In this document: in pieces, positions 10,809 through 22,559 of the stretch | Numbering within the stretch: position 1 is the first letter of the stretch | How the letters are laid out: every line of letters starts with the position of its first letter | Source: Laburnicola sp. R22_1 | Lineage: Eukaryota > Ascomycota > Dothideomycetes > Pleosporales > Didymosphaeriaceae | DNA length: 64,000 bases | Reading direction: 5' to 3' | Assembly: GCA_014281115.1 (NCBI GenBank) | Contig: JACONQ010000008.1 | Span: forward strand, 1,488,001-1,552,000 | Notes under the pieces: model-generated | The model's input: only the letters and a program-made list of their open reading frames with translations | Database searches by the model: none | Told to the model about the DNA's origin: nothing | Position numbers and translations under genes: made by a program

Positions 10809-11040
10809 CATAAAAAGTATATTTTATAAGCACTATTCTAAATTAATACACCTTAGAAGAATTAAAACGCATTTTAACTAAAAAAGTATATTTAAAACCA
10901 AAAATAAGGCTCTTTAATATATACTTATCTAAACTATAGAGTAATAAAAGTAATAAAATAAGTAGAACTAGATATTAAAAATAATAATAGCTTTAGACCT
11001 AGTTTTAAAATTGTAAAGCTTAAAATTATAAAACTTATTA
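10809..11040. other. Unassigned AT-rich DNA
   Basis: No feature seen beyond A-rich, heavily mutated sequence. Confidence 0.35.
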
Positions 11041-11260
11041 AGAAGAGAAATATTATAGACCTTTTAGTGTATAGTACGCTATAAGAGAAAGCTATAGATA
11101 TTCTAAAAACACATCAAAAAAGGTAAAATAATAAAATAAGTTAGACTAAGTAGGAAATATTTGTTAGCACATGCAAACTAGCCCTTTATACTAATAATAA
11201 AGTAGTTAATTATAAGATATACTAAGTACTAAAGTTAATAATAATATAATACGTAGCTAC
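11041..11260 (-). repeat. R4 short fragment
   Basis: About 220 bp match 26535-26755: TAGACCTTTTAGTGTATAGT, then CTATAAGAGAAAGCTATAG and TTAGCACATGCAAA. It is the same terminal part of R4 kept in the 267 bp copy at 42725. An R3 copy begins directly after it. Confidence 0.65.
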
Positions 11261-11271
11261 TATCTATATAG

Positions 11272-12504
11272 TATTAAACATCTTCGTTGTATAGAGATTT
11301 TAACTAAGGTTAAGTCCGCACTATATATAGAGAGGAGTAAAATAGAAGGCACTAAAACCTAGTACCTAGCACACAGTAGTAGTAATAAAATATACATAAA
11401 ATAATAATAATTTTATTATTAACTTTCTTTATAATAGTATTATTAATAGTAGTTAATAGATAGTCTACTATCTAGTATAACTAAGTTATATATTATTTCT
11501 TAACTAGTACACTATTAGAGAGCTATAGTAGACTGCAAAGTTATAACTACAAAAGTAGTATAGGGAATAGAATACTTAACTATAGTTTAGTTATTATATT
11601 TATATCCTAGTAGTAGCGTAATTACAATTTGCTATATATATAGCATATAAAGTCTGCCTACTTTTATAATATTAGTAATACCTAGTACACTAAATTTTTA
11701 TTTTTAACATACAACTACTACTACCATCTTCTAAATCTAGCTCTTTATTTTATTATATTTAGCAATGCAATAATATTCTAGTAGGCTAACTATACTACTT
11801 CTTCTATATAGGGTAGTATAGCTATAGTAGAGTTTTAAGAGTATATAGAGAATTAGCTAGGTAAAGTTAAAAATAATTTCTAAAGATTTAGTAATTATAT
11901 ATAGTAAGTAGGGGTATTAAAGAGGCCTTTTAATTTTAATATCTTTAATAATACTTAGGCCTAGCTATTTAAGCCCTATTAGCTAGTTTTATAACTCTGA
12001 ATTCTAAAGTGCAAAGCCCTCCTTTAGTATCTAGATAGAGAGTTAGATTAGGCGTTTATACTATAATAATAAAACAAAGCAAAGACGTTACTAAAAAAGC
12101 TTAAAAATAAAGACTAGTAAAGTAAAGGTATAGAATAGCTACTAGATAATAAATAGTAGTTCTTTAGAGACTATAGAAATTTAAAAGCGCAGCTATAGCG
12201 TAAGAAGCTTATAGATATAGTAGCAATTATCTAAAGTGCTATTAAGATAGGAGACTGCAACTAAGTAATAAGGGTAAGGGTAAGTAGTAGTGGCAAAAGC
12301 ATAGGGGAGATAGGCAGCAGCAAGGTCCTAGGGAGGCAGAATATAGCCTAATCGCTAGTTGCAAGGAGAGATCTACTATAGAAGAAAGGTAATAAAATAG
12401 TTAGGTTAGTTGCTATTATTATTGTTATTATTATTGTTATAGTAAAAGATATTATTAAAGAAATTATTAATTACGTAATATAGTGGTTAGTTAAATAGCT
12501 AGCC
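11272..12504. repeat. R3 repeat, ~1.23 kb copy
   Basis: Runs from TTAAACATCTTCGTTGTATA to GGTTAGTTAAATAGCTAGCC and aligns along its length, in reverse complement, with 35064-36262 and 25514-28104. Landmarks are GAGAGGAGTAAAATAGAAGG near the left, the GCAGCAAGGTCCTAGG block and a TTATTATTGTTATTATTATT run near the right. No coding frame and no inverted termini. I could not find a TSD here. Confidence 0.7.
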
Positions 12505-13138
12505 TAGAATTATATAACATTACGAATTAACCCTAGGGGAGAACTATCTATATAGTATAAAATATATAACTAGATAAAAATTGCCTATTTATACTATTGT
12601 TCTATTCTTATAAATATTTAATTACTAGTCAAGACCTTAAGATTAGTTGCTATATCTATTCCTCGCCCTAAAAACGCTATTACTACTATATATATATAAT
12701 ATTACGCTCCTACTTAGGAGATGCAAATTATAATAATGCACCTAGATATAATAGCTAAATACTATTCAATAGTAAAAACTATATAGTCTATACTAAGGAC
12801 CTATTAATAGCTACTATAGAAGTAGATTACTATATTAAGAATAATATAGATCTTAGTAAATAAAAGCCTAGAATTAGTGGTATAAGCGTTATAATCTATG
12901 TTACTTTATATTAGTTTAGATATTAGATGCTTATAATTATTAACATAAAGATTAAAAAATATAAATATTTTTATATAGTAAGAGTTTAGATTAGTAGCTA
13001 TATACTACTACGTAGCTTATAGTAATTACTACCTAAAGTTAAATTTTTAACTAACAGCTACTTACTTTAAAGATAGTAGTTATACTATTAAAACAATATT
13101 AGTAAGTAAAATAGAAAATAAAATAATATGTTAGAATT
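12505..13138. other. Unassigned AT-rich DNA left of copia-B solo LTR
   Basis: No motif recognised on either strand. It should in principle be what gypsy-1 was inserted next to, or its lost integrase end, but I cannot show either. Confidence 0.3.
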
Positions 13139-13686
13139 TCGCTATTATAATAAAAGATAAATAGATAAATAACTATAAGCTATCTAAGATAACTAAAATA
13201 GTGGTTGTAACAATAAATTGCAATTAAAGCCAAAGTTAACTTTAAGTAATGCATAAAAAGTTTACTAAAAGATAATTATAAAAAATCTAATATTTTATAT
13301 GTTAAATTACTTAAGACTAAAAATATAATATAATATAAAGCTAACCTAATAAAGATTATAAAATACGCTATTACATTATAAATAAGCTCGTAATTAATTT
13401 TGCCAAATTAATAACCTTTTATAACTTATCGCAATTAAGCGCCTTAATAATATTGAGCAATTGCTAAAAGATTAAAAATAATATACTAAATAAAGTAGTA
13501 TGATATATATTAAACTACTTATTACTAAAAACATAATAAAATATATATAGACTTATTTTATAATATAAAACATATTAGTATATAATAAACTAAGAAGTAA
13601 TAAATTATTCCAAAATAAGATATTTGTTATTAAGGTTACAACTAAGCAATAGTAAAATAAAGTTAAAATAATAACTTGTATATAAA
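13139..13686 (+). repeat. Solo LTR of copia-B (~547 bp)
   Basis: Begins TGTTAGAATTTCGC and ends near AATAACTTGTATATA. Aligns in reverse complement with the interrupted LTR at 55721-58132, whose outer bases read TGTTAGAATTTCGC-type and TATATACA. TG start and near-CA end fit an LTR. No internal copia sequence flanks it, so it is a solo LTR. It ends the recognisable integrase of gypsy-1. I found no clean 5 bp TSD. Confidence 0.65.
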
Positions 13687-13689
13687 CCA

Positions 13690-16600
13690 CTAGAAGATAA
13701 TAGTAGCGGGGAATTCTTTCTTACGCTATACATGCTTAATAAAAGCTTAGATAATAACTTTAATATTAAGCGACAGTAACGTAATGCACTTGTGCTATTT
13801 AGATAGGCGGTTAACTACTACTATAATATAACAATAGGTAACTTCGCCACGTATATATACTAGCAATAGTATAATAAAGTTAATAGAGATGTCTATCTAG
13901 AATCGCTTAGGTATAGGTAGTAGGCGTAGTAGACCCTACTTTTGTTTTTTAAAAGACTTAGACTAGTAATAAGTAATATAATTGCGAGTATAATAAGCGA
14001 CGAAGTCTATTATGCCTGGCTAGTAGTAGTGCTAGCTAAGCTTATAATACGTACCGCGTTTACTAGTGGAAGGGTTATAGTAGGATTATATTACGTCTAT
14101 ACGCATAGCGTCGCTCAATAGAATAAAAATCTAATTATAGTAGTAGACTAAACTATTAGTTATAAAGTAATTCTAAAGCTTAACTTTAACGCTGTAATTA
14201 TAAATTACCATAGTAGGTGGATATTGCAGACTATTTTATTTTGCATTAATAATCTATTATAGAATAGTATTCTTAGTAGTAGCTTTTTTTAAGCGGTTAA
14301 CCAAACTAATATAACTCTATATAGAGGGATCCTTATCTAAGTTATTTACCTATTCTGGCGGCTAACCCTCGCAACTCTTTAAAGGTTCACTTTTAACTGT
14401 CCTATTTATAGCAATCTTCTTACTTAATTAGTATAGTATTGCAGTAAGAGCTACTACTAATTTCTCTAGGCCTATAATTATATAGACTAAGTATATAGCG
14501 TGTAACACGCCTTTAGTAGATTATTTAGTAAGTAGTGTAACTATTATTAGAATAGGTTTGTACGTAACTACTGGCAGGGTAGGTTTAATATAGTTAGGTG
14601 TAAGTATTGTCTATAACTAGTGCTAAAGATGGTTGTTATAGACATTACGCGGCAAGTCGCCTGGGTAGTAGGTAAGTAAATGTAGTTTGCTACTTTATTT
14701 GCCTAGGCAATAAGTAATTTTAAAGTTAAACTTAGACAAACACTTAGCCTAATATACTTACTATTAGTTAAGCTATTTTGTAATTATAAACTACTCCAAT
14801 GCCCTATAATCTAAGATAACATTTATAAGCAAGCTATTAGATAACTCTAGTTGCTACTTTTTAAAAGCCTTAATAATAGTTAGAAGCTCCTTATTATAGA
14901 TAACGTAACTATACTCTACTAGAATTATCTTAGTAAATATAAAGGCGATAGGATAAAGGGCCCTATTATCTTGTACCTATAAGAGTATGGTGGCCATAAT
15001 AAAGTTAGAGGCGTTACTTTCTACCTAGGTCTTAAGTTCTAGATTAAAATAGGCCAAGATAGGAGTTACTATAAACGCGTACTTAAGTTGCTTAAAAGAT
15101 ATAGTAGCGGGTTTACCTAAATCTAGTAGAAACTCTACTAAGGCTTTCTTATATATTAAGTTAGTAAATGTATAAGCTAACCCAAAGTAACTAATAGTAA
15201 ACTATTAATAAAAGTTCGCGAAGCTAAGAAATAATTACACCTTGTGTATATTTGTGAAAAGTTGCCATTTTATTATAATGTAGATCTTAGCAAAATCTAT
15301 CTTAATACTATTAATAGTAAGGATTAGGCTAAGGTATTTAACTTTCGTAACAGCAAATTAATACTTGTTAATATTAGGATATAAGCTAGTCTCTTATAAA
15401 TAATAATAGACCTTTTATATATAGTCTTTGTATTTTGCTAATATCTAACTAAAAATAAGGATAATATTAATATATATTGAATAAAACTTGTTAAGGTACT
15501 TACGTAGCGTCTTATTAATATAAGACTAGAATATAGCTAGTGCGTTGCAGAGACTAAAAGGCATAACTAGGTATTTAAATAAACTATATTACGTTGCGAA
15601 GGTGGTCTTATGCTTATTACTCTCACTAATTTGCACTTTATAGAAAGTGGCAATAATATTAAGTATACTAAAATACTATACGCCAAATAATTAAGTAAGG
15701 GTCTCGCGTATATTAGGTAGTAAGTTATTAGTAGTTAACGCAGATCTATAGTCTGCTATTAGACTTCTAATAACTAGTATAGGTGCTGCGAAGTTAGAGA
15801 TACAACAATATACCTCCCTAGTACTTAGCTTTTTATTAACGTAAGCCTTTACTATAAGAGCTTCTTTTTTACTTATACTATAGAGTTAGGAGGCTGGATG
15901 CTTTGCCCTATGTTCTAGGTTAATTTTATAGTCTATCCTAGGCTAATAAAGTAGTAGTTACTTTGCTAGTACTATAAACGCCTACTACTTATTATAGATT
16001 TATATAGGTAGTGCTTTAATAATTTTCTCCCTTATCTTATCTAGTTAATTTATTTTTTGATAAAACTTGTTAAAGTCCTTTTAGGTTAAGGCGGCAAGAT
16101 TTACGCAGAATAGTTGCGCAAACATAGCCTTAATATTGTCTAAATCTATTACCTCTTCTAGCTCCTCTAGTTGCTATATATACTTAGGGTAGAGCCATAT
16201 TATATAGTAGTCTAAGCAAAGAGCTATAAGTAAAGCAGCGTATCTAGAGATAATTGTAATGTTTAGTCTAGCATACCTAGGGTTTAGTTCTATAGATTTA
16301 GGCAACTATTATTAATAACCCTTACTAGAAATAATAACTAGTAATCTCTTTATATAGTAGTTGCTTATATATAAAGGTTTGTTAAATATTATTATTTTTA
16401 TTCCTAGTTAATATTTAGGTTGTGCACGCTTAGCTAGGACATACTAAAGATAATATTAAACTCTATTATATTTATAACATAAGCTAACTCTTTACTAAAA
16501 TAATTTCTATAATAAATAGGTAGTATAGTGGCCTTTGTGAACACTTGTTTTATAACGCTGTTTTCCAAGCGTAATTGTACTAGGTAATTAAGTGTTACTA

Positions 16601-18413
16601 TCCTTAGGCCTCTTTTTAATACGTAGTTATAACTTACATAGGTATTAGTAGTACCTAAGTTAGTAAGACTATTAACTATAAACTTCGCGCTATAAGGGCC
16701 TTACACTTAATACTTAAAGACAAACTAGGCTCTATAGACTAGCTACTTTCCTTTCTTAATAGAGTTTGTGCGAAGTTTAACAACCTACTAGGGCTAGAAC
16801 AACTAATATATTAGTTAGAGCTCTAGCTTCTTAATTTTGGGTAACAGTTTTAGTAATAACTCTATAGGTCCCTGCTAACAACTTTTAGTAGGGACCTTTA
16901 GTTTTCTAAATAATTATTTTTAGTTATAGTAGTAGGTGTGGGTAACAAAGGCATAATATTAACTACTGCGAGTCCTACATTAATAAGGAACTTAATCTTA
17001 TTTGCTAGTCGCTGTAGCTTGCCTTTATATGTAGCGTTATCGTCCTTATATTAGTAATCCTTTTTACTATACTTAATATATTAACTTTTGTCTATTAATA
17101 GCATAACCTAAGCGTTAGTACAACCTAAAATATTATTTATTATACTGCTGTTTTTACTGCAACCTTCTCTACTATAGCCTTTATAACTGTTAGTATTAGT
17201 ATTATTAGCCTTAGACATTAGACCCTGCAACTTTAGAATAGTGGCTTAGTGGCAGATGTTTTTAATAAATAATAACTATGTGTCTAAGTTTAACTATCGC
17301 TTCTCCGCCTCTAGTTGCGATAGTTTTAAGAAACAGATTGCAGTAATATGTTTTTGCTAGTCTAGAATATTAATTAGTGCTATAGCGATTTTAAAACAGA
17401 AGAGCCAGCTCTTAAAGCTCTTATAGTCGTTAATTCTTAACTAATTGCCCTGTATGGCTACGTATGCTTTACTTATAGGGTCTGCAGCTATGTAAGTATA
17501 GTCTAGCATATTAAAAATATCCTTTGCTAACTAAAAAGCACTTAGTTTATTAAAATTCATGCAATACTCTAGGCGCTAATACACTATATTAAGAGTATAA
17601 TTAAAAATAAACTCTATTTTAGTATACTTAGTTATAAAGGCATAGTTATACACGCTTAGATAGGAGCAAACAAAGCTCTTCTATAGCTTATAGTTCATAC
17701 AATTATTAGATCTCTTAAACTTAATAGGCTTATAAAGGCAATAACTAGGGGCCTAACTAATGCCTATTAATACTAAGGTTAATTATCTACTAGGGGTATT
17801 AGTGTAGGTAGTGTAGATAGTAGGGATATTAGTTGCGTGTTAAGCCATACCTGCTTATAATACGGTGTATACCTAAGTGCAGCGCTGTTAGATAATTTTA
17901 AGATCTTTAGTATTTAGATCTTATTATATATACGCTAGTATGTTAGGTAGAGCAAATATTATAGCCTTTAGTTAATCTTTTAGATTTGCAACCTTTTGCT
18001 TCTATTCTTTTATATAGGTCTAGTATAGTTTTTTAAGCTCTTTAAGCTAGTTAACCTAGACAAGTGCCTTAGTTACTTAAGTATTACGCTAACCTAGGCA
18101 GTGACGTTTAGCCTATAGGTTATGCTTTGCTTCTAGTAAGGAAAGCTGTGCACATTTTGCAAGCTTAGAAACGTAGTTAAGATAATTTTTTAACTCTACT
18201 CTATAATACTGCCCTTAATAAACCTTATCCTCTAACTTAGTAGCGCTATTAGTATGTCTTATAAAGTAACTAAATAGTGAGCCTAGCTATCTATAATTTA
18301 ATGTGACTTCCCGCAGCGATTTACTATTGCGTATATTTACTACTATTTCTTACTCTGGCTTAGCGCCTTTAGTAGGTGTATAGAAGACTTTAAAGTAAAG
18401 TAGTAGTGTATTA
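13690..18413 (-). pseudogene. Gypsy-1 polyprotein relic (gag part, RT, RNase H, integrase)
   Basis: Minus-strand Ty3/gypsy pol, unreadable as one frame. The best segment is reverse transcriptase at about 15300-15750, where the translation reads HKTTFAT, LVMPFSLCNALAIF and a YIDD-box relic SIYINIILIFS near 15470. Integrase core is visible near 13750-13850 as a VHYVTVA-type strand. Sequence toward 18413 should encode protease and gag but is too decayed to mark domains. The gene continues on the far side of the Tc1 insertion at 21372-21828. The integrase end is cut by the solo LTR at 13139. Known role of the family: reverse transcription and integration of the element. Confidence 0.72.
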
Positions 18414-18864
18414 TAGTGGGGTGCAAAAAAAAAGTCACTTAGAAAGTTACCTTTTTAAAAGTCTTATAACGTATTTAATAAAATAGCTACAAAAATACTA
18501 AATAGCTTATTGTAAAGAAAAGATTAAGGAGGTCTTAGCTATTAATAGAGTATTAGCTAACTAAGCATAAGTCTTAGCATATATAATCTTAAACCTAAAG
18601 CTTTTTTAACTCTATCTTTAGAGCTCTATAACTTTATAATTAATGTTTAGTTTTATTTTAAATTTTACCTAGCCTTTCTAGGTTTAGGGTAGATAGATTA
18701 TATAAGTAAATTTTTAAGCTAAGTCTTCTCTCTAACTTTTTTCTATTTTAGGTATAAAAATTTAGAATATGCTTATATAAGCACTAATTATATAATTTTT
18801 AGTAAGCTTTTAGTTTATAATAATATCTTTCTAGATTTAAATTCTTCTTTCTTAAATTCTTAAA

Positions 18865-20121
18865 ATGGCTTCAAAATTCACCACACTCGAATCTAACGTT
18901 CTTCTTCTTTTAAAGGCTAAAACACCTACTTCTACTATTGCTACTACTTTAAATAAATCCTTAAAAAGTATAAAGAATCCTATTTATTGTATTAAAGAAA
19001 AGAAAAAGGAGAATTATAATATAAAAAGACTTAGTAAAGGTAGAGTTTCTAAGATAATTTCCAGGGGTAAAAGAGTTATTAATAGGTATTTAATTAAAAG
19101 CCCTAAGAAAGAAAATAAAAGATTATTATTAGAAAATGATCTAGCAGTAGCTAAAAGAACTTCATAGTACTTCTTAAAAGAGGAGGATTATTCTTTTAAT
19201 AAGGCTACGAAAAAGTCTTTATTAAAAAAAAAGCTAATAATAGATTATTATTTGCTAAGGAAAGAGTTAAAAATATAGAAAATGTAGACTTTTCTAAAGT
19301 TATATTTTCTAATGAGTCAGCAATACAAAGGGGGCATGGTAGTAGGGGTAAATACTATCGAAAGAAAGGAAATAGTAAAGTTAGGAAAGAAATAGTTTCT
19401 ACTAAAAATTCTAGTAAGTATTTTAAAATTCTACCTAACTTAGAAAATCTTCTTCTTTTTCTCTATCGTTTTATAATTTTATTTTTTTAATAACTATTAT
19501 ACTAATTTAATAATAGCTCGCGATATTACTATTCAAATCTGGAGAGCAATTTGGATAGGCGGTAGATCTAGATTAGAGTTTATTAAAACTCCTAATCAGT
19601 CTACTAGCTTTATTAATAAGCATTATTTAAATAAAATCCTTATACCTATAGTTAAACCTATAGTTAAAAAGAGTATGTCCTTATGTACCCTTTTTATCTC
19701 TTTTTTAATTGTTAATATAATATATATTACTCTATAATATATTTTAAATAATTTATAAGGTTTTATATATTAATACTAGTCTAGGGGGCAATGTTAACAA
19801 GATAACGCTAAAATCCATAAAACTAAATTAGTTTTGGATTTCTTTGAAAAAGAGAAAATTAATCTCTTTCACCACCTCCCCTATAGTCCCGATCTTGCCC
19901 CTATTGAAAACGTCTCGAGTCTATTAAAATAAAGACTAAATACGAGATATAATACTACTTTAGGGGTAGGTAAAAGTGAGGCCAGTATTGAGGCTTTTAA
20001 AAAGGCTATACTAGAGGAGTGGGCTTTAATTCCCCAAAAGGATATAGATAATTGTATATTATCTTTACCTGGGCGTTACCACGCTGTTATAGAGGCTAAA
20101 GGATATTATGCTAAGTATTAG
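18865..20121 (+). pseudogene. Tc1/mariner DD34E transposase, copy 2, three exons
   Basis: The start is ATG at 18865 (MASKFTTLES). The reading runs 100 codons to a TAG at 19165 and is then further broken by stops and at least one frame slip near 19220. Intron 1 is proposed as 19414-19516 (GTAAGT ... ACTAATTTAATAATAG) and intron 2 as 19673-19794 (GTATGT ... TAG), at the same places as in copy 1. Motifs kept: VIFSNES with the first catalytic D changed to N, then RGHGSRG, IWRAIWIGGRS, QDNAKIHK with the second D, and PYSPDLAPIENVSS with the E. More decayed than copy 1. Confidence 0.82.
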
Positions 20122-20289
20122 TAATATATTATATATTACTTTATTACTATTTTATTAATATTTAATATTATTACTAAACTATTAAATACTAACTAATATA
20201 GATAATAAACCTATAATATAAAACCATAGAACTATTTTATAGACCTAAATCTATACTATACTAAGATAATAATTATTTCTATGAATTAA

Positions 20290-21200
20290 TTAAAAAGTTA
20301 TATTACTCTAAAGTTAGAGATTTTTCTTATCCCTATTTTACTTCTAAATTATATTCACGAATAGCTAAATAAGTATAAACTAGAACTATAACTTCATGGG
20401 CCTTAATATTCTACTTAAAACTACATTATTCTTATTATAATAGGCCTTATAATAAAGAATATATTTAAGTTTAAAAATGTAGACCTTTTTATACTAGTAG
20501 ACTTAGTCTTTTTCTAGAGGTCTTTTTATATATAGTTTTATAAATACTATATATATAGTATCTGCTATTATTGTAGTATTTCTATTAGAAACCCCTTAGT
20601 CGCAAAAAAACCCATATATATATAATATAAAGAGTACTCGTAAGCTATAATAATAGTATTAGTAATATTAATCTATAATCTATAAAGTAATAGACGCTTT
20701 AGCCTAATTAAAAAAGTAAAAATTATTTACCTAATTATATAAGCTATACTATATATATAAATATAGTTTAATATATATATAGATATATATATATATATAT
20801 ACTCTATTATATAGTTAGAGTAATCCTATAATATTATATTAGTAATAAGTATTAGTAATCCTAATACTATAGAATCTTTAATATTAATTTCAGTGCATCT
20901 ATATTAAATAGTTTATTAGAATAATAATATTTATATATAATGTAGTGCCTATACATAAGCTAAAATATACTATATATTATATTAAATATTACTTAATTAC
21001 TAGTTTCTTAATATATTACTAAAATTTCTTAAATCTAAGATAATTGAAAATAATAGGAATAAATCTATACAAAAAATTTATAGGGAGATTGAGAAAAGGA
21101 TATATTATACTATAGACAAGTAATAGCTAATTTTGTATCTTAGATAAAAAGTTATACTCTTCTAAAGTTAGAGTTTTTTTTTCCTCTATTTTACCCCTAC
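20290..21200. other. Extra DNA inside Tc1 copy 2, bounded by near-repeats
   Basis: About 60 bp at 20291-20350 (AAAAAGTTATATTACTCTAA, TTAGAG, CTATTTTACTTCTAAA) recur in direct orientation at 21149-21208. Between them lie an R2 fragment (20545-20600) and AT-rich DNA with a TA run near 20780. This could be a segmental duplication or an insertion with a long duplicated flank. Confidence 0.5.
20545..20600 (+). repeat. R2 truncated copy (~55 bp)
   Basis: ATCTGCTATTATTGTAGTAT, then ATTAGAAACCCCTTAGTCGC and an A-run match the end of the R2 unit at 43210-43260. The flanks are low-complexity TA runs, so a TSD (ATATATATA on both sides) is possible but not convincing. Confidence 0.65.
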
Positions 21201-21371
21201 ATCACTTTTAATCTAGACTAAATAAGCGCTTACTAATAGCGTAGGTATAATTCCCTAAACCTTCTCTTTAAAATAATATATTTGTTATATTTTTAGCTAA
21301 CCTAATAAGAAAGCTATAAGACTTTAGAAAAGGTAACTTTTTAAGTGTCTTTTTTTTATTGCACTCCACTG

Positions 21372-21828
21372 TAGTATTATTATTATATAAGAGTTGCAAC
21401 TACGTATTCTCTATGGGTTGTTTGGTAATATTAAAAATAGACTTTTTACTAAAACTATAACAATATTCGCACAATAGTCTGTCTATTATTAATTTGGGGT
21501 ATTTTACTAATCCGCTACTAGTAGTAATTTTTATAGGCTAACTATCTACTATAACGCGCTTATCCCTACTAACTACACTACTTACGCTGCTTATCTCTAG
21601 CATATTTAAGTTCTTCTTATTTAGATCTTCTGTAATATAGGGCGCAATTAGATTCTGTAAAGTAGTTCTAAAAGTTAACTATTAGGTTAGGTTCTTGTTA
21701 GTCAAGATAGCAGTCCTACTTATAGGCCATCTACTAAGAATATTTCTATGGTTCGCTATCTAGTTAGTGGTACTAGTAGTATTGTTATAAGGTTTAACTA
21801 ATAGTTTAGAATTATTAAGTCTAGCCAT
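21372..21828 (-). pseudogene. Gypsy-1 gag N-terminus
   Basis: Starts at the minus-strand ATG at 21828 (MARLNNSKLLVKPYNNTT) and reads about 150 codons with few stops to the Tc1 insertion at 21371, after which the gypsy resumes at 18413. A CEYCYSFSKKS segment near the end keeps two Cys. The composition is Ser/Thr/Asn-rich. Assignment to gag rests on position upstream of the pol relics and is inference. Confidence 0.45.
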
Positions 21829-22080
21829 ACACTATTATAGGTGCGGTCCCTCTTATAATAAGAGCGCGATATATGTTATTGTAAGTTATGGGTTAATTAA
21901 ATAGCCTATTATAGCTAACGCTCTATTATAAATATTGTTTTATAGACCTAGTATAATATAAAAGAGCAATTAGGCTTAATTATTAAATAGGTTAAATTGC
22001 TACAATAAGGATACTAGGTGCCGCATACCACCTATATAGTAGTAGCCCTAAGAGCGCTCTAGTACTACCTAATTAGGACT

Positions 22081-22163
22081 AGCGCGCGGGGACGGATTAA
22101 CGTCGGGCCGACTGGGTCAGATTAATATTAGGCTGAGCCAATGGGCTAATGGGCGGCAAACCC
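22081..22163. repeat. GC-rich patch holding a degenerate ~26 bp tandem pair
   Basis: Unit 1 (from 22094) begins GGATTAACGTCGGGCCGA. Unit 2 (from 22119) begins AGATTAATATTAGGCTGA. Their differences over this stretch are all G/A or C/T, as if unit 2 were a RIP-altered version of unit 1. GC content is far above the flanks. Confidence 0.7.
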
Positions 22164-22234
22164 TAATAGTAACTTTAAGGTCCCTTATAACTTATTATAG
22201 AACACTACTAACGTTACTTTATAGTAACTTATAA

Positions 22235-22302
22235 TATACTAAGTTACTATTTAATTTAGTTTTTATATTATACTAAGTTACTATTTAATTTGGTTTTTAT
22301 AT
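22235..22302. repeat. 34 bp tandem duplication
   Basis: Two adjacent units beginning TATACTAAGTTACTATTTAA, identical except for one A/G. Confidence 0.9.
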
Positions 22303-22559
22303 TATATAGCCTCTTTATATGGCTATAGTAGCTGCGTAAAGCTAAGAAGTGTTTTTAGTAGTATAAACTTATAATAAAACTTTCTATAATATATAATATA
22401 TAATCTACTATACTATATCTAAGCAATATATAGTATACTTATTATAATTTATAGTGAAGCATACTATATCTTAAGTAGTACTTTATCTAATTTTTAGTTA
22501 CTAAGTACGTACTATTGCAAGATAAAGTTAACCTATTTTTTTAGCCTTATAGTAACCTA

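Larger units (their letters stand above)
18414..21371 (+). mobile_element. Tc1-type DNA transposon, copy 2 (2.96 kb), inserted in gypsy-1
   Basis: TIRs of about 55 bp: left begins TAGTGGGGTGCAAAAA, right read backwards begins CAGTGGAGTGCAATAA, with shared AAAGTTACCTTTT and AAAGTCTTATA. TA lies at 18412-18413 and 21372-21373. It interrupts the minus-strand gypsy-1 gag. The TIR sequence differs from that of copy 1, so they are different subfamilies with the same gene layout. It is ~840 bp longer than copy 1 because of extra DNA between about 20290 and 21150. Confidence 0.85.

Noticed and set aside
13690..21828. Starship-type giant element or tyrosine recombinase captain
   Set aside because: No tyrosine recombinase motif was recognised, and the coding traces read as Ty3/gypsy and Tc1.
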